Assembly (NCBI GenBank): GCA_013216025.1 | Contig: JABSOG010000014.1 | Span: 1-34,503, forward strand | Length of the DNA stretch: 34,503 bases | Origin: Algicola sp. | Lineage (GTDB): Bacteria > Pseudomonadota > Gammaproteobacteria > Enterobacterales > Alteromonadaceae | Direction: 5' to 3' | Part shown: positions 17,820 through 25,329 of the stretch, in pieces | Layout of the letters: every line of letters starts with the position of its first letter | How positions within the stretch are numbered: the first letter of the stretch is position 1 | Made by a program: the position numbers and the translations under genes | The notes under the pieces: model-generated | Told to the model about the DNA's origin: nothing | The model's input: the letters and a program-made list of their open reading frames with translations, nothing else | The model's database searches: none

Positions 17820-19271
17820 TTAGTTAATCTTTTTCAGCGCCGTCAACAACTTAGCTGGAATGCGCTTTTTGATTTCACTTTCTTTTGATTCGATTTCAAT
17901 CTGCTGACGCAAATCATCCATCATAGCCGGAATGCCTTCTATAAACTGGCTGAAATATTGTTTGTAATCCAAATCACCAAAGGCGGTATTGGCCTTAAAC
18001 ACCCATTGCATTTCTTGCGACATGCTTTTAATGGCTTTTTTAATCGAGCCCTTTTGCTCAATATTGTCTTGAATAACCTGATTAAGCGATTGTTTTTCAT
18101 CGATAATATACGGCACGTTATAAAACGCCGCATAAGCCCCTTTGGGCATCGCTTTATCGCCCTTTTCAATCACGTCGAACACTTCTTTGAGTGACTTGTA
18201 TATCGCGTCACTGGGCTGCTTGAGCTGAGGATGTTGCTCGACAATACCCGACATTTCACTGCTGCCCATTTTGGCGAACAGTTGTTTATCAGAGCGGATC
18301 ACAAATTTGTCACCAAGGCTGTTAGTCACCTTGATACCCGTCATGGTGCCATCGTTGTTGTGTAAAAACTGGGTCAATGCGCCAGATACTGCCGAGCCTT
18401 TTTCGCGTTCTTTTTCTTTGTCAGTCTTTTTGTTCTCTGGATCTTCCATGGCCAGCACAAAGCTGTCGATTTGTGATCGTGGCACCCGCAAATGCCCTGC
18501 AGAGAACGCGTCAGACAAATAGTGATCGGCAAAGGCGTTGGCAAAAATTGCCAATCTAACCATTCTTTCTTTAGACATATTGTTGAAATAACGCTGTGAA
18601 AATTTCTTACGTGGAAACAACTTAGGCAACTTGCGATACTTCCGTGAGAGTCTCTCATCATATTCAGAATCTTCCACTAGTTTTTTGAGCTGTTTGGTTC
18701 TGGTTTTGCAGCCTTTTTTATCCTGCTTTTTTTGTTCGTCAGTGCATTTTAGATGGGCCAAACGGGCAAACCACAACGCTTTGCCATGCATTTCGATGTA
18801 CTTTGTGATGTTGTGCCAAGCAAAATGGCTGTAGTTGTCGTGAGCCAATGAAACATAACGAATTTTTTTAGTGACAAAACGAATATCATCGCAACCACCA
18901 TAGACCTTTTTAGTGCGAATGTTTTCAATTTCTAACTCGACACATTTTTTCAAACTACCCCGGTTGCGCTTGAAAAAGCCGTTCATCACAATGGCATCGT
19001 CTAGGGCAATTTCTTCGATACTGCGATACATATCGCCAGACATCGCCATTAATTGACCATAACTGTAACTGACATCCATTTCGAGATTTTCGATGCTGTT
19101 GGGGTAAACACTAGTAGCCCCATTTTCCATATAACGAGCAAAAGCAGTATTGCCAATCAGCGCGTGCTCTCCGGCATCAAAGGCCATTGCGTTAAAAGCA
19201 CACAAAGCGCCTAGGCTTACTGTAATAAGAGTTGCGGTGACAAAAGTTTTACTGCATTTTAAATAACTCAA
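17820..19271 (-). CDS. Secreted zinc-dependent phospholipase C/P1-nuclease-like protein (putative)
   Basis: This 483-aa protein has an N-terminal signal peptide (VTATLITVSLGALCAFNAMA). It contains motifs that recall the all-helical zinc phospholipase C/S1-P1 nuclease fold: FDAGEHALIG near the mature N-terminus, VSLAHDNYSHFAWHN (near 140), and IFANAFADHYLSDAFSAGHLRVPR (near 245-265). In that fold the H/D/W residues bind three zinc ions. The rest has lysine-rich stretches and a long C-terminal helical region. The family assignment rests on motif pattern, so it is moderate. ATG overlaps the TGA of the upstream hydrolase by 4 nt (ATGA), implying translational coupling, and the hybrid sensor gene follows 37 nt downstream. 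Confidence 0.6.
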   Translation of the reverse strand: MSYLKCSKTFVTATLITVSLGALCAFNAMAFDAGEHALIGNTAFARYMENGATSVYPNSIENLEMDVSYSYGQLMAMSGDMYRSIEEIALDDAIVMNGFFKRNRGSLKKCVELEIENIRTKKVYGGCDDIRFVTKKIRYVSLAHDNYSHFAWHNITKYIEMHGKALWFARLAHLKCTDEQKKQDKKGCKTRTKQLKKLVEDSEYDERLSRKYRKLPKLFPRKKFSQRYFNNMSKERMVRLAIFANAFADHYLSDAFSAGHLRVPRSQIDSFVLAMEDPENKKTDKEKEREKGSAVSGALTQFLHNNDGTMTGIKVTNSLGDKFVIRSDKQLFAKMGSSEMSGIVEQHPQLKQPSDAIYKSLKEVFDVIEKGDKAMPKGAYAAFYNVPYIIDEKQSLNQVIQDNIEQKGSIKKAIKSMSQEMQWVFKANTAFGDLDYKQYFSQFIEGIPAMMDDLRQQIEIESKESEIKKRIPAKLLTALKKIN

Positions 19272-20803
19272 TGGTCTTTCCTTGAAGATTCTTGCAATGG
19301 TTTTTGAATTAGCTCTTGAATTAAAAGTTGGTCGAGACTGCCCTTGTTCAGCTCAAAAAAACCATGGGCCATACCTTGGTAAACATCGCTGTCGATATTC
19401 GACAACGAAATAATAATCAATGTATCGTCAACCGACTCAAAAGCGACCTCACCGGCCTGAAAATCGACTGAAGAAAAGTCGAAACGACTGTCATCACTGA
19501 CTAATTTGCCGTAAAAAGTGCTGGCAGTGGCCATAACCGCACTGTCTTTAATATTGATGATGTTGCCACTAGCGCCCAAAACACTGTTTAGGATCTCAAC
19601 ATACGACTCATTGACCGAAAAGTTTTTGGCCACCACGTTGTTGAGCTTCACCAGTTTGCAGTTGTTTAAGGTCAATGTCTGGTAATATCCGCTGAACTCG
19701 GTGTGGTCATCATGCACACATTCACCGATTCGATTGTTTGGCGGCGGCGACACTTTTTCGACCGTTACCGGGTCGTTTGCCAAAGCACTCAACAGGGTTT
19801 GATTGAACTGCCGCGTTTTTGATTTCATTGGCACATGCCCAGCATCGGCTATAAAATGCAACTCTGCCCGGGGTAATACATTTGCGATTGCAATACCCGT
19901 TCTGGCTGGGGCAACCGGGTCATCGGCCCCCCAAATCAGTTGGGTCGGCGCCACTTTTGGATAATTCAGCAACGAAAAATCAGTCTCCATCAATGCCAGT
20001 GCCGCATTGGCGTTGGTGCTGCCCGACAGGGTCAGTTTTCTTAAGGTGCCATCTTCTTTAACCAGCGTGGTGGGGTCGTACAAAGAGCCAGTCAATTCAA
20101 CCACTTGATTAGAAAAGTTTTCAACTCTGGCAGTAAAGCGGCGCAGCCTCGACGACTGGGTATGGTTTTCAATATCCAAATCGGCTAGGTGTTTAATAAA
20201 TGTGGTGCGGCGAATAACCCCTGCGGCATCGACCAACACCAGTTTTTTCAGTTGGTTAGGATAAGTCGCTGCAAAAAATAAACTCAACGCGCCGCCCATA
20301 GAATGGCCGACGAGAGTGGGTTTGCCTGTAGCCTTGTTTTGGGCGTAGTTATCGATAAACCAGTTGATGATCCGGCTGTATTGCTTGGGTGAGTATTTAA
20401 AATAGACCCCTTTGGACAGGCCAAAGCCCGGCAGGTCGAGCGCAAAGACGTGGTAGTCTTTTTCAAGCGCCGGAATGACCGACAACCAGTCTTTGGAGGC
20501 AGCAACACCCAAACCGTGGATTAAGATAACAATGGGTTTGTGCTCATTACCAACCTTGCTTTGGACAAAAAACAGCGGGCTTTGGTGAATGGGTTCAATC
20601 ACCCGATAAAATTGATAATGCTCAGGGTAGTCTGCAAGGTCAGTATCGGTGATGCGGGGCAGTTTTTCTTCGCCCAAGTCCATGAATTTTCTGACCGCTT
20701 TTTTACTATTGTTAAACACGTCATCAAGCCAACCTGCGTTGGCAGCAGGGTTGCAAAGCAGTGCCAAACACAATAGCAGCAATGTTCTTTTGATCATATC
20801 CAT
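19268..20803 (-). CDS. Secreted alpha/beta hydrolase (lipase-like) with a beta-rich C-terminal extension
   Basis: This is a 511-aa protein. A signal peptide (RTLLLLCLALLCNPAANA) precedes an alpha/beta hydrolase domain with oxyanion motif HGLG (96-99), nucleophile GHSMGG (S168), acid WGADDP (D295) and DAGH (H323). Family enzymes hydrolyse esters, lipids or haloalkyl bonds. After about residue 345 comes an unusual ~165-residue tail rich in N, V, I and S (LNNVVAKNFSVNESYVEIL, NIINIKDSAVMATASTFYG) that reads like a short beta-helix or beta-solenoid. The TTG at 20830 in the track would put AGGAAG inside the gene; that AGGAAG instead precedes the ATG at 20803 by 12 nt, so the ATG is chosen. It is first in the run with the phospholipase-like gene. 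Confidence 0.82.
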   Translation of the reverse strand: MDMIKRTLLLLCLALLCNPAANAGWLDDVFNNSKKAVRKFMDLGEEKLPRITDTDLADYPEHYQFYRVIEPIHQSPLFFVQSKVGNEHKPIVILIHGLGVAASKDWLSVIPALEKDYHVFALDLPGFGLSKGVYFKYSPKQYSRIINWFIDNYAQNKATGKPTLVGHSMGGALSLFFAATYPNQLKKLVLVDAAGVIRRTTFIKHLADLDIENHTQSSRLRRFTARVENFSNQVVELTGSLYDPTTLVKEDGTLRKLTLSGSTNANAALALMETDFSLLNYPKVAPTQLIWGADDPVAPARTGIAIANVLPRAELHFIADAGHVPMKSKTRQFNQTLLSALANDPVTVEKVSPPPNNRIGECVHDDHTEFSGYYQTLTLNNCKLVKLNNVVAKNFSVNESYVEILNSVLGASGNIINIKDSAVMATASTFYGKLVSDDSRFDFSSVDFQAGEVAFESVDDTLIIISLSNIDSDVYQGMAHGFFELNKGSLDQLLIQELIQKPLQESSRKDH

Positions 20804-20884
20804 AGCGAAGGACGGCTTCCTAAACAACAAAAATTAAATCTCATAACGGAGCGCGATTTTAACAGCTTGTTTTGTAATAAACTC

Positions 20885-20997
20885 CCCCGCAGCAAGCTGT
20901 CTCGCTTAGGCTCGCCTCTCACTTCGTGGGAGCAGGGTATTTTATTAAATTAAGAGCAAAAACGAAAGCAAAATAGTTGGCACAGCAAGCTGCGGGG
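20885..20997. repeat. Inverted-repeat arms enclosing 81 nt in the hydrolase/DcyD gap
   Basis: CCCCGCAGCAAGCTGT (20885-20900) and ACAGCAAGCTGCGGGG (20982-20997) are complementary except for the two central bases. Each arm also holds a short CAGC-AA-GCTG hairpin. It is the left part of the 480-nt gap between the divergent genes, which otherwise carries the tandem 49-nt repeats and the reverse copy of the 46-nt element. No gene is seen. Confidence 0.65.
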
Positions 20998-21002
20998 AAA
21001 GA

Positions 21003-21149
21003 CAGGTTTTATGCTCCAGGCAAAACCTAAGCACCTACATCCGTGTAGGCGCAGGTTTTATGCTCCAGGCAAAACCTAAGCACCTACATCCATGTAGGCG
21101 CAGGTTTTATGCTCCAGGCAAAACCTAAGCACCTACATCCATGTAGGCG
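21003..21149 (+). repeat. Three tandem 49-nt repeats, each with two hairpins
   Basis: The units start at 21003, 21052 and 21101 and read CAGGTTTTATGCTCCAGGCA, then AAACCTAAGCACCTACATCC, then ATGTAGGCG. Each holds stem AGGTTTT/AAAACCT (11-nt loop) and stem CCTACAT-CC-ATGTAGG. The first unit has GTGTAGG in place of ATGTAGG, which still pairs through a T-G wobble. A diverged fourth copy lies at 22801. No variable spacers are present. Confidence 0.9.
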
Positions 21150-21170
21150 ACCCGACAATCTACTTTTCGT

Positions 21171-21217
21171 TCTGCCACGCAGTGGCACCAAATAGAGCTG
21201 CCTAAGCAGATTTATTC
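21171..21217 (-). repeat. Copy 3 of the ~46-nt element (reverse orientation)
   Basis: The minus strand reads GAATAAATCTGCTTAGGCAG, then a GGTGCCAC-TGC-GTGGCA hairpin (21173-21187), matching copies 1 and 2. Here no gene ends in the element. Confidence 0.8.
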
Positions 21218-21223
21218 AGGAAG

Positions 21224-21252
21224 TGTAAAAAGCCAAACCATTATCGTATAGT
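21224..21252 (+). promoter_or_regulatory. Weak sigma-70-like promoter for the desulfhydrase gene
   Basis: TATAGT at 21247-21252 is a fair -10 box; 17 nt upstream, TGTAAA (21224-21229) matches the -35 consensus at only three positions. Transcription would begin near 21259, downstream of the ORF-track GTG and before the ATG at 21287. Confidence 0.3.
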
Positions 21253-21286
21253 GTCAGCCATCAGTTACAACTTGGTGATAAACCCA

Positions 21287-22261
21287 ATGAAATCCTTTAC
21301 TAAACAATCCCTTGGTTTTTTTCCAACGCCATTGGTTAAGCTTGACCGTTTAAGCGCCGCCCTTGGTGGACCGAGCATTTACATGAAGCGTGATGACCTA
21401 ACGGGCCTTGCGCTCGGTGGCAATAAAACCCGCAAGCTCGAATATATTCTGGGGGATGCGCTGAGCAAAGGTGCTGACACCATCATCACCGCAGGTGCAG
21501 CACAGTCAAATCATTGCAGGCAAACCGCAGCAGCAGCGGCAAGCCTTGGATTGCAGTGCCACCTAGTGCTGGGCGGCGACCAACCGGATGCTGACAATGG
21601 CAATCTGTTACTTGATAAATTGTTCAACGCCCAAATTCACTGGGCGGGCACGCACCGTAAAGGTGAAGACATTCCAAAAATTGTTGAGCAATGTAAACAA
21701 GCGGGTAAAAAACCTTATGTGGTGCCTTATGGCGGCTCAAATGAACTAGGGGCAGTGGCTTATATCGAAGCGATGAAAGAGCTGGCAACACAACACCGCC
21801 TTGATGCCTTCAGTCATATCATTTTTGCCTCCAGCTCTGGCGGCACCCATGCAGGGTTGATGATTGGCAACAAATGGTGCGGATCCTCTTGTCAAATTTT
21901 GGGCATCAATATCGACAAGGGTGAAGCGGGCGAACTGCCGTTCGAGCAACAGGTGCTGAAACTAGCCAATTCAACCGCTCAATTTGTCGGCCTTGACTAT
22001 CAATTCAGTGCTCAAGATGTGCAGCTAAATGATGACTATGTCGGCGAAGGTTATGGGGTGATTGGCGATTTAGAGCGAGAAGCCATTTCCCTAACCGCGC
22101 AAACCCAAGGCATTTTACTTGACCCAGTTTATACCGGCAGGGCCATGGGCGGTTTGATTGACATGATTAGACAAGGCAAATTCAAATCTTCAGACAACGT
22201 GCTGTTTTGGCACACCGGCGGAGCCCCTGCACTGTTCGCTTACGCAAAAGAGTTGTCATAG
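21287..22261 (+). CDS. dcyD: D-cysteine desulfhydrase (PLP-dependent, ACC-deaminase family)
   Basis: The 324-aa protein has the expected family length. It shows YMKRDDLTGLALGGNKTRKLEY with the PLP lysine K47 (equivalent to K51 of ACC deaminase), the substrate-loop AAQSNHCRQ, DYVGEGYGV, LDPVYTGRAMGGLIDMI and a final HTGGAPALFAY. The EGYG stretch is as in D-cysteine desulfhydrases rather than the PEYG of ACC deaminases, so the reaction should be D-cysteine to pyruvate, H2S and NH3 in the cytoplasm. The ATG at 21287 is used because the track GTG at 21251 falls inside the candidate -10 box and GGTGA precedes the ATG. Its TAG overlaps the GTG of the next gene by one base. Confidence 0.85.
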   Translation: MKSFTKQSLGFFPTPLVKLDRLSAALGGPSIYMKRDDLTGLALGGNKTRKLEYILGDALSKGADTIITAGAAQSNHCRQTAAAAASLGLQCHLVLGGDQPDADNGNLLLDKLFNAQIHWAGTHRKGEDIPKIVEQCKQAGKKPYVVPYGGSNELGAVAYIEAMKELATQHRLDAFSHIIFASSSGGTHAGLMIGNKWCGSSCQILGINIDKGEAGELPFEQQVLKLANSTAQFVGLDYQFSAQDVQLNDDYVGEGYGVIGDLEREAISLTAQTQGILLDPVYTGRAMGGLIDMIRQGKFKSSDNVLFWHTGGAPALFAYAKELS

Positions 22262-22776
22262 TGAAATTAAAAGCGAAATTAAAAGCGAAATTAAAAGCGA
22301 AATTAACAGCATTTACCCCCGCAGACCATGCTTTGCTGCTCAGCTGGATCCCCGATGCCGACTTTGCCTTGCTGTGGGGCGGACCAAGGTACAAATGGCC
22401 ACTCGATAGCACTCAAATAACCACCTATCTCGACAACGAACCGGTGTCAGCTTATTTATTTGTCGATGATGAACAGCCCATTGGTTACATAGAGTTGGCG
22501 CAAAAACCTGACAATCAAATCACCTTGTGTCGCATATTGATTGCAGATCCCAATGCGCGGGGCAAGGGATATGGTGCAACGCTGATTGGGCTTGCCATCG
22601 AAAAAGCCAAAACCGAGTTTGGCGCAGTCACCGTCGAACTCGGCGTGTTTGAAAATAACCACGCTGCCCGACGCTGTTATGCAAAGCTCGGTTTTGAGAT
22701 CTATCAACAAAATACTTCGATTGAACATAAGGGTGAAAACTGGCCATTATTGCGCATGAAAATGAAGCTGGACTAG
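22261..22776 (+). CDS. GNAT family N-acetyltransferase with a KLKA-repeat N-terminus
   Basis: This 171-172-aa protein begins at a GTG that overlaps the upstream stop (TAGTG). The N-terminus is coded by a 12-nt tandem repeat (AAATTAAAAGCG three times plus a near copy), giving KLKAKLKAKLKAKLTAF. The GNAT core follows: LFVDDEQPIGYIELA, then ILIADPNARGKGYGATLIGLAIEKA (acetyl-CoA site) and FENNHAARRCYAKLGFEIYQQ. The substrate is unknown. Co-translation with dcyD is likely from the overlap. The repeated start region looks like a local expansion of the first codons of an otherwise ordinary GNAT. Confidence 0.82.
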   Translation: MKLKAKLKAKLKAKLTAFTPADHALLLSWIPDADFALLWGGPRYKWPLDSTQITTYLDNEPVSAYLFVDDEQPIGYIELAQKPDNQITLCRILIADPNARGKGYGATLIGLAIEKAKTEFGAVTVELGVFENNHAARRCYAKLGFEIYQQNTSIEHKGENWPLLRMKMKLD

Positions 22777-22800
22777 TATTAAGACAAAGAAGCGGGGATA

Positions 22801-22849
22801 CAGGTTTTATGCTCCAGACAAAACCTAAGTACCTACTTACATGTAGGCA
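22801..22849 (+). repeat. Fourth, diverged copy of the 49-nt repeat
   Basis: CAGGTTTTATGCTCCAGACA, AAACCTAAGTACCTACTTAC, ATGTAGGCA matches the 21003-21149 units with a handful of changes. The AGGTTTT/AAAACCT stem is kept; the second stem is shortened to CCTAC/GTAGG. It lies between the two acetyltransferase genes. Confidence 0.85.
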
Positions 22850-22879
22850 AATCCCCCCCCTACAAATGAGGAGAAAGCC

Positions 22880-23407
22880 ATGATCAGAGGTGAACGCGTT
22901 AACTTGCGGACTATCCGCGAAAAAGATCTCGACGAGCTGTATAACCTGTCTTGCGAAGTCGAAGACGCTGGCGAATTTATGCCGGTTGCACTGCAATCAC
23001 AAAGTGGTTTTAAAGCGCAATTTCAGCAAAGCGGTTTTTGGTCTGACGATATGGGCGAACTGGTGATTGAAACCGCCGCGGGTGAGATTGCAGGCATTAT
23101 TGGTTTTACCAAAACCGCGCATTATATCGACGGTTTCGAGCTTTTTTACCGCATATTCGAATCCAAACACCGAGGCAAAGGTTTGATGAGCGAAGCCCTA
23201 CCCGCTTTTATTCGTTTTATCTTTCAATCAAAAAATGTCAATCGCTTGCAGGCGGTGACTGTTGAAGGCAATGAAGCCTCGGTGGCCATTTTAGACAAAA
23301 TGGGTTTTGTGTTTGAAGGCACCATGCGTCAGGCACGGCACCTTAAAGGTCAGCATGTTAATTTGAAGGTTTATGCGATTTTGAAAGACGAGGCGCTTGC
23401 TAGCTGA
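22880..23407 (+). CDS. GNAT family N-acetyltransferase, RimJ/RimL type
   Basis: The 175-aa protein starts MIRGERVNLRTIREKDLDELYNL, typical of the RimJ/RimL branch. Its acetyl-CoA region is FESKHRGKGLMSEALPAFIRFIF and it ends with AVTVEGNEASVAILDKMGFVFEGTMRQA. AATGAGGAG precedes the ATG at a good distance. It is the third GNAT in the window and does not closely resemble the other two. The substrate is unknown. It converges on the NhaC gene across the 184-nt inverted repeat. Confidence 0.85.
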   Translation: MIRGERVNLRTIREKDLDELYNLSCEVEDAGEFMPVALQSQSGFKAQFQQSGFWSDDMGELVIETAAGEIAGIIGFTKTAHYIDGFELFYRIFESKHRGKGLMSEALPAFIRFIFQSKNVNRLQAVTVEGNEASVAILDKMGFVFEGTMRQARHLKGQHVNLKVYAILKDEALAS

Positions 23408-23419
23408 CGCTGTATTGGC

Positions 23420-23603
23420 CTCATATGGAGGATGGGCCGAGGAACGAGGCGTAGTTAGCGCTTGCGCGTAACCCATCGGTTATTCGTCGTTAATCGGCAA
23501 ATGTTGGTAGGGGAAATGATGGTTTCACCCATGGTTTGTTGTTGGATTCGACGGTTTTGATGGGTTACGGCTCGTTCCTCGCCTAACCCATCCTCCATAT
23601 GAG
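23420..23603. mobile_element. MITE-like 184-nt inverted-repeat element between convergent genes
   Basis: The ends are a perfect 17-nt inverted repeat, CTCATATGGAGGATGGG (23420-23436) and its complement (23587-23603). Inside are further complementary blocks: CGAGGAACGAG against CTCGTTCCTCG, and GTAACCCATC against GATGGGTTAC, plus a GCGCTTGCGC hairpin. There is no ORF, and no target-site duplication was visible. It may also stop transcription from both sides. Confidence 0.6.
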
Positions 23604-23634
23604 CTCTAAACAGGTTCTTAGGTGCGCCAAACTT

Positions 23635-25104
23635 TTACGGCGTCATCTCAGCTACAGTCTCACCGTCATCTTTCCAACCTTGAATCTCTTCGGCACTCGC
23701 CTTGGGCGAAAACATACCTGTATAGGCATAGAAAATGCCGATAACCGGCGACAACCAGCAAGCAAAGGCCAGCGGAATATATAGTAGATTGGTGAAATCG
23801 CCATCAACGCCAATATTCAATGTCAGCGCGGTGATCACAAACGCACCACCGGCATTCCAGGGGATCAACGGTGACATCAAAGTTCCGCCTTCTTCAATGG
23901 CACGAGACAAGTTCAATGTCGAATAACCCATGCCACGATACGCTGGAGCATACATTCTGCCCGGTAACGCGATTGACAAGTACGGGTCACCAGCGACCAA
24001 GTTGGTCGCAAATGAAGTGGATATCGCCGCAGTTTGCAACCCAGCAAAGGTTTTAACTTTGTTACGTATGGCCTTAATAATCGATTCGAGACAGCCCGTT
24101 TTTTCTAGCGCACCGCCAAACCCCAACGCTATCAAAATCAGTGAAATAGTCCACATCATCGACTGAATGCCACCTTTGTTAAGCAAGAGATCGATTTCAT
24201 TGACGCCGGTCTCGATACTGTAACCGCTGTTGGCGAAGGTAAATACTTCGTGCAAGCTATTGCCCTGAGTGAGCATGGCAAACATACCACCCACAACTAC
24301 CCCGGCAAACAATGACGGAATGGGCGGCATTTTTTTGATGGCTAACACAATAACCAGTACCGCAGGTATCAATAATACCGGCGAAATAGTGAAATGCTTA
24401 TCTAATGCAGCGGTAATGGCGTTGATATCCTCGAACGATACCGGGTTATTACCTATCACAAAAAAACCAACAACAAGGTAGATCACCAAGGCAATCAGCA
24501 TCGCAGGCACCGTGGTGGGCATCATGTTTTTAATGTGATCAAATAAATTAGTACCAGTTACCGCAGGCGCCAGATTGGTGGTATCAGACAAAGGCGAAAT
24601 TTTATCACCAAAAAATGCCCCAGACACCACCGCACCAGCCGTCCAGTATATTGGAATTTCAAAACTGTTGCCAATCCCTACCAGCGCTAAACCAACAGTA
24701 CCAACCGTGCCCCATGATGTGCCCAAAGACACTGACACTACGGCACACAGCACCATGGCGGCGGCGAGAAATATCTCGGGTGAAAGAATTTTCAGACCAT
24801 AATAAATCAGCGTGGGCACTGTGCCAGAAGCAATCCAGACACCAATGATCATGCCGACGGTTATAAGTACCGACACCGATGGCAGTGCGACATGAATAAC
24901 GTGAAAAATGCCTTTTTCAATCTCGGCCCATTTCAGGCCTTCTTTGAATCCAACCAATGCAGTCAGGGCCAAACCGATAGCTAGGGGTATATGAGGGGTA
25001 AAATCTTTAAAATAAAACAGCTGTATGCCCAGTAAAATAAGCGTTAACACAATCGGTGTTAAAGCCAATAAAAGACTGGGATGTGGGCGTTTGGTTTGAG
25101 TCAT
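23635..25104 (-). CDS. nhaC: Na+/H+ antiporter, NhaC family
   Basis: The 489-aa protein has about 11-12 hydrophobic segments, with the family stretches VSVSLGTSWGTVGTVGLALVGIG, GAFFGDKISPLSDTTNLAPAVTGTNLFDHI and EEGGTLMSPLIPWNAGGAFV. Family members exchange cytoplasmic Na+ for external H+ (some are malate/lactate antiporters), at the inner membrane. AGGT lies before the ATG. It is single on its strand; the 225 nt to the next gene shows nothing clear. The family call is secure; exact ion and substrate preference are not. Confidence 0.88.
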   Translation of the reverse strand: MTQTKRPHPSLLLALTPIVLTLILLGIQLFYFKDFTPHIPLAIGLALTALVGFKEGLKWAEIEKGIFHVIHVALPSVSVLITVGMIIGVWIASGTVPTLIYYGLKILSPEIFLAAAMVLCAVVSVSLGTSWGTVGTVGLALVGIGNSFEIPIYWTAGAVVSGAFFGDKISPLSDTTNLAPAVTGTNLFDHIKNMMPTTVPAMLIALVIYLVVGFFVIGNNPVSFEDINAITAALDKHFTISPVLLIPAVLVIVLAIKKMPPIPSLFAGVVVGGMFAMLTQGNSLHEVFTFANSGYSIETGVNEIDLLLNKGGIQSMMWTISLILIALGFGGALEKTGCLESIIKAIRNKVKTFAGLQTAAISTSFATNLVAGDPYLSIALPGRMYAPAYRGMGYSTLNLSRAIEEGGTLMSPLIPWNAGGAFVITALTLNIGVDGDFTNLLYIPLAFACWLSPVIGIFYAYTGMFSPKASAEEIQGWKDDGETVAEMTP

Positions 25105-25329
25105 AAATTACCTGTTATTATTGTAGTCTGGGCCAATGCGGCTAGGCCAGTTTTGATAGAACAAAAGTAATGAGCCGGGCATTGTAGCAGCAAGTTAGGT
25201 GATTTTCGAATCCAAGTCGCTCTAAGGTGATAATAGCGTCGCTCTTTGCACTTCAGGGCAATCTAAATAGGCTTGATTTGGTATTGGTTTACAGCGGGGC
25301 ATTGACTTGTTCGATTTGCAAGCTATTCG

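Noticed and set aside
20976-20993. TTGGCACAGCAAGCTGC as a second sigma-54 promoter
   Set aside because: The GG and GC elements are 11 nt apart, not 10, and the sequence is part of an inverted repeat.
21003-21149. Possible CRISPR array
   Set aside because: The three 49-nt units abut without variable spacers, each has two hairpins, and no cas gene is present.
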